Positions 60,261 to 64,000 of a stretch of 64,000 bases of DNA are shown here, piece after piece. The notes beneath the pieces are model-generated. The model was not told the origin of the DNA and made no database searches. It worked only from the letters and a program-made list of their open reading frames with translations. The DNA is from CAMDPA01 sp965223035 (GTDB lineage Bacteria; Pseudomonadota; Alphaproteobacteria; Rhizobiales; Hyphomicrobiaceae): NCBI GenBank assembly GCA_965223035.1, contig OZ244980.1, positions 3,286,001 through 3,350,000 of the forward strand, written 5' to 3'. Positions within the stretch are counted from its first letter, which is position 1. The number at the start of each line of letters is the position of its first letter. Position numbers and translations under genes: made by a program.

Positions 60261-60420
60261 AGATCATCGCGCCTTGGTTTGGAATCGCGCTGCCGGTGCC
60301 AAACTAAGGCGCAAAGATGATGGCCTTATAAAGAGATGATTGCCTGATAATGGATAGAGCAACGTTCTGCTTTTCATCGGGATCGTTCCTATTCCGATTG
60401 AAGGCGGACAGTTGCGCTAG
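60261..60420. repeat. Dispersed hairpin repeat, copy 13 (B then A), in the coxS-coxL gap
   Basis: AGATCATCGCGCCTTGG, hairpin B, GCGCAAAGATGATGGCCTTATAAAG linker, GAGCAAC, hairpin A (GCTTTTCATCGGGATCG / CCGATTGAAGGC), GTTGCGCTAG. It lies in the divergent gap 60049-60455, ending 35 bases before coxL, and is oriented opposite to copy 12. Confidence 0.87.
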
Positions 60421-60455
60421 CCAGCACTCCAGCAAAAATACAAGCGAGACCGCCC

Positions 60456-62789
60456 ATGGGTGAATTCGCAATCGGTCAGCCCGTGACCCGCACCGAGGAT
60501 CCCCGCCTGTTGCGCGGTGGCGGCAGCTACGCCGACGACATCGTAATGCCCAACACCGCATACGGGTTTGTCGTGCGGTCGGCCCACGCGCACGCCAACG
60601 TGGGTCAGATCGATATCGCGGCAGCCCAGTCGGCGCCTGGCGTGATCGCTGTATTGACGGATGCCGATTGGCAAAAGCTCGGTTGGAAGGATCTGCCGTC
60701 GGCGGAAATGCCGCTGAAACGACGCGACGGTTCGCCGATCTACAAGCCGCCATACCCACCGATGGCCCGCGGCAAGGTGCGCTGGGTGGGAGACCCGGTC
60801 GCCTTCGTGATTGCCGAGACCGCGGCACAGGCGGCCGACGCGGCGGAGATGATCGAGGTTGATTACGAGCCGTTGCCGGCGCTGGTCGATACCGAGACAG
60901 CGAGCGATGAGGGCCAGATCCAGGTCTGGCCGGATGCCCCCAACAACATCTGCTACGTGTGGCAAGGCGGCGATAAGGCCGCGGCTGACGATGCGTTCGC
61001 CAAAGCCGAGCGGGTGATCAAATACAAGGCCGTCGTCAACCGCGTGACCGCCGCGACCATGGAGCCACGCGCGGCGATCTCCCATTACGACGTGGCGGCC
61101 GACCGCTACACGATCCACACCACATTGCAGCGTGCCTTCGTTTATCGCGCGCAGGTCGCGGCCATGATCGGTGTGCCGGAGAGCAAAATTCGCATCGTGG
61201 CCACCGACATCGGCGGTAGCTTCGGCATGAAGTCTGCGCTCTTCAATGAAGTGGCGCTGACCGTCCTTGGCACACGGATCACCGGTCGTCCCGTCAAATG
61301 GACCGGCACCCGCTCCGAATCCTTTCTTGGCGATGCGCAGGCGCGCGACCACATCTACGATATGGAGCTGGCACTCGCAAACTCTGGCAAATTTCTTGGA
61401 CTGAGATCGAAGAATACGGTCAACGTCGGCTCCTATTTGCAAACCGGCGGAGAAACGTCGGCGATCGGCAATGTCGGCACGCTGGCCGGCGTCTATCAGT
61501 TCCCGGCCATCCACGTCGATGTGACGACCGTTTTCACCCACACCAACTCGATGCGACCCTACCGCGGCAATGGCCGCGGCGAGGCGGCCTATGCGATCGA
61601 ACGGCTGATCGATGTCGCGGCCGACGAGCTTGGCATCGATCCTGTCGAGCTTCGCCGCATCAACATGATCCCGCCGGAAGCGATGCCCTACAAGACAGGG
61701 CTGGTCTTCACCTACGATTGCGGGGATTTCGCCAATGCGATGGACGAGACGCTGCGGATGGCCGACTATGCCGGCTTCGAGGCACGTCGCTCAGAGGCGC
61801 GCAAGCGCGGTAAATTGGCCGGTATCGGTGTTTCCTTTACCATCGAGCGCTCGGCCGCCGCCGGCTTTGAGGGTGCGGAAATTCGCTTCGATCGCGCCGG
61901 CACCGTGACGCTATTGACCGGGGCCATCAATCAGGGGCAGGGGCACGCCACCACCTTCACGCAAATCCTGTGCGACCGGCTGGGCGTGGCCCCGCAGGAT
62001 GTCCACTACATATCGGGCGACACCGATGCGGTCGCTTACGGCGAAGGCACCGGCGGCTCGCGCTCGGCGGCCATCGGCGGATCAGCCGTGCTACTCGCTG
62101 CTGACAAGGTGATCACCAAGGCGACCAAAATTGCCGCGCATCTTCTGGAGGTCGATGACATCGAATTCGCCGACGGCGTGTTTAGCTCGCGCAAGACCAA
62201 CCGGACGCTGACCATCAAAGATGTCGCGAAGGCTGCCTCCTCGCCCAACCGGCTGCCGCCCGACACCGAGCCTGGGCTGCTGGGCAGCGCCGTCTACCAA
62301 CACCCAAAGGAGAACTTCCCGAACGGCTGCCACGTCTGCGAGGTGGAGATCGACGAGGAGTTGGGTACGGTTGAGATCGTGCGTTACACCGTGGTGGACG
62401 ACGTTGGCACCGTGATCAACCCGTTGCTTTTGAAAGGCCAAATCAAAGGCGGCGTGGTGCAGGGGATTGGCCAGCTGCTGTTGGAGGACATCAAATTCGA
62501 TGCGGAGAGCGGTCAGCTGCTGACCGGCTCGTTCATGGATTACGCCATGCCGCGCGCGCATCACCTGCCAAACTTTGAAATCAAGAGCCACCCGACCGCC
62601 ACCAAGACCAATCCGCTCGGTGTCAAGGGCGCCGGCGAAGCCGGCTGTGTCGGCGCGATGCCGGCGGTCGGCAACGCGGTTGTCGATGCGTTGTCGGTAT
62701 TTGGCATTCGCGAGATGCCGATGCCGGCTACGGCCGAGCGCATCTGGCAGGCCATCACCGCGGCCAAGGCCGCGGGCCGGGCCACCTGA
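60456..62789 (+). CDS. Molybdopterin-binding large subunit, xanthine dehydrogenase/CO dehydrogenase family
   Basis: A 777-residue catalytic subunit with FAIGQPVTRTEDPRLLRGGGSYADDI at the start, AMIGVPESKIRIVATDIGGSFGMK (molybdopterin site), the active-site loop PYRGNGRGEAAYAIERLID at 368-386, GAINQGQGHATTFTQILCDRLG, GTGGSRSAA and the catalytic Glu728 in GVKGAGEAGC. True aerobic CO dehydrogenase (form I) has AYRCSFR in the loop and form II AYRGAGR. Here it is PYRGNGR, so CO oxidation is unlikely and the substrate is an unknown aldehyde, heteroaromatic or other compound. The gene is divergent from its small and medium subunit genes. It needs Mo cofactor (see moeA). Confidence 0.92.
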   Translation: MGEFAIGQPVTRTEDPRLLRGGGSYADDIVMPNTAYGFVVRSAHAHANVGQIDIAAAQSAPGVIAVLTDADWQKLGWKDLPSAEMPLKRRDGSPIYKPPYPPMARGKVRWVGDPVAFVIAETAAQAADAAEMIEVDYEPLPALVDTETASDEGQIQVWPDAPNNICYVWQGGDKAAADDAFAKAERVIKYKAVVNRVTAATMEPRAAISHYDVAADRYTIHTTLQRAFVYRAQVAAMIGVPESKIRIVATDIGGSFGMKSALFNEVALTVLGTRITGRPVKWTGTRSESFLGDAQARDHIYDMELALANSGKFLGLRSKNTVNVGSYLQTGGETSAIGNVGTLAGVYQFPAIHVDVTTVFTHTNSMRPYRGNGRGEAAYAIERLIDVAADELGIDPVELRRINMIPPEAMPYKTGLVFTYDCGDFANAMDETLRMADYAGFEARRSEARKRGKLAGIGVSFTIERSAAAGFEGAEIRFDRAGTVTLLTGAINQGQGHATTFTQILCDRLGVAPQDVHYISGDTDAVAYGEGTGGSRSAAIGGSAVLLAADKVITKATKIAAHLLEVDDIEFADGVFSSRKTNRTLTIKDVAKAASSPNRLPPDTEPGLLGSAVYQHPKENFPNGCHVCEVEIDEELGTVEIVRYTVVDDVGTVINPLLLKGQIKGGVVQGIGQLLLEDIKFDAESGQLLTGSFMDYAMPRAHHLPNFEIKSHPTATKTNPLGVKGAGEAGCVGAMPAVGNAVVDALSVFGIREMPMPATAERIWQAITAAKAAGRAT

Positions 62790-63062
62790 ACACCGATGCC
62801 GGCCGAACCGACCGCTGCGGGTTCGGCAACGGGCTGCGGCGGGCCTGAAGATTGAAGGCGCCGCGGACCGCCCCAGACGTCGAGCGCGGATCAAGCTCCA
62901 GGTGAGGCGGTTGCACCGCGATTTGCGGCCGTTGTTGACACCGTAATAGGCGATCGCGCGCCCACGTCATCCGAGCTGAGGCAACACCTGTTGCCGTGAA
63001 CCGGTCGGACGACGCGTGAAACTTCGGTCCGTTCACGCGGTTGATCGCTGAACGCGATGGCA
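62790..63062. other. Intergenic region after coxL
   Basis: No recognised gene. Followed by the short tandem duplication, a complete dispersed repeat and a 14-bp tandem array. Confidence 0.45.
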
Positions 63063-63100
63063 TCCGGTTTAAGACCGCTTTTCCGGTTTAAGACCGCTTT
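63063..63100. repeat. 19-bp tandem duplication
   Basis: TCCGGTTTAAGACCGCTTT occurs twice in direct succession (63063-63081 and 63082-63100). Confidence 0.85.
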
Positions 63101-63114
63101 AAAGCCATTCAGAG

Positions 63115-63268
63115 CTAGATCATCGCGCCCTAAATCGGAACCGCAACGCCGATTCCAATTGCGCCCGTTCCGATTTAAGGCGCAAAGATGATCGCTGTTA
63201 AAGTGTAGAGCAACTTTCTGCCTTTAATCGGGATCGTTCCGCTTCCGATTAAAGGCAGGTTGCTCTAG
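63115..63268. repeat. Dispersed hairpin repeat, copy 14 (complete long form, B then A)
   Basis: Complete copy with CTAG at both ends: CTAGATCATCGCGCC, hairpin B (CTAAATCGGAACCG / CGTTCCGATTTAAG), GCGCAAAGATGATCGCTG, TTAAAGTGTAGAGCAAC, hairpin A (GCCTTTAATCGGGATCG / CCGATTAAAGGC), GGTTGCTCTAG. It is the reverse-orientation equivalent of copy 5. Confidence 0.9.
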
Positions 63269-63294
63269 CTGAGCCCTGCCGCCCCGCCCGGCCA

Positions 63295-63378
63295 CCAACA
63301 CAGCGAGCCCAACACAGCGAGCCCAACACAGCGAGCCCAACACAGCGAGCCCAACACAGCGAGCCCAACACGGCGAGC
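63295..63378. repeat. 14-bp tandem repeat, six copies
   Basis: Six exact head-to-tail units of CCAACACAGCGAGC, the last with one change (CGGCGAGC). It lies within what appears to be a family D repeat (GCCGCCCCGCCCGGCCACC before, GAGCCGGGCCGGCAAGGCG after), between coxL and the protease gene. A candidate variable-number locus. Confidence 0.92.
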
Positions 63379-63434
63379 AATGGGGTGACCGGGAGCCGGG
63401 CCGGCAAGGCGCATCCGCGCAAGGCGGATATCAC

Positions 63435-64000
63435 CTAAAACGGCAGTGCGAATTTCAGGGGCACATCGCCGCGCACCGTATTGAGTTCATATTTGCTCTG
63501 ATTGCCACCCAAAAGCTGGAACAGGTCCGATGCCGTGCGCGTCCTATTCCCATTCACACGGGTGATGATATCGCCCGGCAGGAAGCCGATCAGCTCGGCG
63601 ATCGTGCCCTTTTTGACGTCGGCCACCAGCACACCCTCAATCTCGCCGAACTTTGGGTGCTTCACGCTCATTTCCGACACCACCAATCCTTGCACCCGCT
63701 TCAACTCGGCCGGCGCTTCCATGGGCGGCGGCTCGGCAGTGATCTTGGTGAACTCGACGGGCACATCGATCTTTTTGCCATCACGCAGAACGCCGAGAAT
63801 TGCCTTGTCGCCCGGACTGTTGACGCCAAACACGGATTTGGCTTGGCTGCTGGAAATGATCGGCAATCTAACGCGGTTGACTTCTCCCTGTCTCAGCGGC
63901 CTCGGCACAATGACGCCCACCTCGACGATAACGTCTCCGGTCTTCAACCCGGCCTTTTCGCCGGCCGAGCCCTCCCTGACACTGGTGATCAGTGCGCCCT
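63435..64000 (-). CDS. HtrA/Deg-type serine protease, C-terminal part (PDZ domains; runs off the right edge)
   Basis: The 3' end of a periplasmic Deg-family protease or chaperone; the protease domain lies beyond the window. Visible are most of the first PDZ domain (GALITSVREGSAGEKAGLKTGDVIVEVG ... PGDKAILGVLRDGKKIDVPVEF) and a complete second PDZ domain (GLVVSEM ... EGVLVADVKKGTIAELIGFLPGDIITRVNGNRTRTASDLFQLL). A segment between VGVIVPRPLRQGEVNRVRLP and the next strand is longer than in E. coli DegP. The frame stays open to base 64000 with no start codon needed inside the window. Confidence 0.88.
   Translation of the reverse strand, partial: GALITSVREGSAGEKAGLKTGDVIVEVGVIVPRPLRQGEVNRVRLPIISSSQAKSVFGVNSPGDKAILGVLRDGKKIDVPVEFTKITAEPPPMEAPAELKRVQGLVVSEMSVKHPKFGEIEGVLVADVKKGTIAELIGFLPGDIITRVNGNRTRTASDLFQLLGGNQSKYELNTVRGDVPLKFALPF

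Noticed and set aside
58746..62789. True aerobic carbon monoxide dehydrogenase
   Set aside because: The large subunit lacks the AYRCSFR loop required for form I CO dehydrogenase; only the general family is supported.
3968..63268. Dispersed hairpin repeats as CRISPR repeats
   Set aside because: Copies are kilobases apart, variable in form and orientation, with no regular spacers and no cas genes.

Overview
The window is GC-rich, gene-dense DNA from the chromosome of an alphaproteobacterium. This rests on gene families and gene order. RNase E carries the acidic insertion in its S1 domain that is typical of alphaproteobacteria. The cytochrome bc1 operon petA-petB-petC lies next to trmL. The order trpS, universal stress protein, nfuA, then tsaB-rimI is a familiar alphaproteobacterial arrangement. 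An HvrA-like H-NS protein and a plcP-agt lipid-remodelling pair are also present. The order is less certain; Hyphomicrobiales/Rhizobiales or a neighbouring lineage would fit. I see no rRNA, tRNA, CRISPR array, insertion sequence, integrase or prophage gene.

Layout. 1-1122: 5' part of rne (minus). 2152-4987: an FMN-binding glutamate-synthase-like protein and a CAP-domain lipoprotein. 5427-10171: an unusual pair, a winged-helix-like protein and a two-P-loop ATPase with a HerA-like C-terminus. 11167-15041: moeA and a hybrid histidine kinase. 15376-19501: an Arg/Tyr-rich exported protein, HdeD-like and TauE-like membrane proteins, aat, and a Pht5-like protein. 19621-26109: a lone cbiD, then a run of substrate-binding-like protein, isochorismatase-like hydrolase and four Liv-type ABC transporter genes. 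26491-30820: H-NS-like protein, gloA, an MFS exporter and a GT2 glycosyltransferase. 31152-36795: a family 3 solute-binding protein, an ICMT/PEMT-like methyltransferase, plcP-agt and a membrane-anchored SNase-like protein. 37181-39580: a Rieske ferredoxin, amidohydrolase and isochorismatase operon. 40071-44943: housekeeping genes trpS, usp, nfuA, rutE-like, tsaB, rimI. 45380-52167: LVIVD propeller, cNMP-regulated patatin, ureohydrolase, a second amidohydrolase and mtnP. 52710-56588: petC-petB-petA (minus) and trmL. 56701-62789: a third substrate-binding-like protein, a TauD-type dioxygenase and a molybdenum hydroxylase split into divergent small/medium and large subunit genes. 63435-64000: 3' part of an HtrA/Deg protease.

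Catabolic genes recur: three NMT1/Pht5-type proteins without export signals, two isochorismatase-like hydrolases, two ACMSD-type amidohydrolases, a Rieske ferredoxin, a TauD dioxygenase and a molybdenum hydroxylase. This suggests breakdown of amides and aromatic or heteroaromatic compounds. The molybdopterin gene moeA is in the same window.

The most striking structure is not a gene. A family of hairpin-forming intergenic repeats occurs at least fourteen times, in long two-hairpin forms, short one-hairpin forms and fragments, in both orientations. The ends carry CTAG. In six cases the TAG stop codon of the neighbouring gene is the terminal TAG of the repeat. Two oppositely oriented copies flank the coxS/coxM block, which is inverted relative to coxL, as if the repeats had mediated an inversion. 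A second, unrelated repeat family contains the stop codon of livM. The main protein-level candidate for an undescribed system is the 5427-10171 pair.
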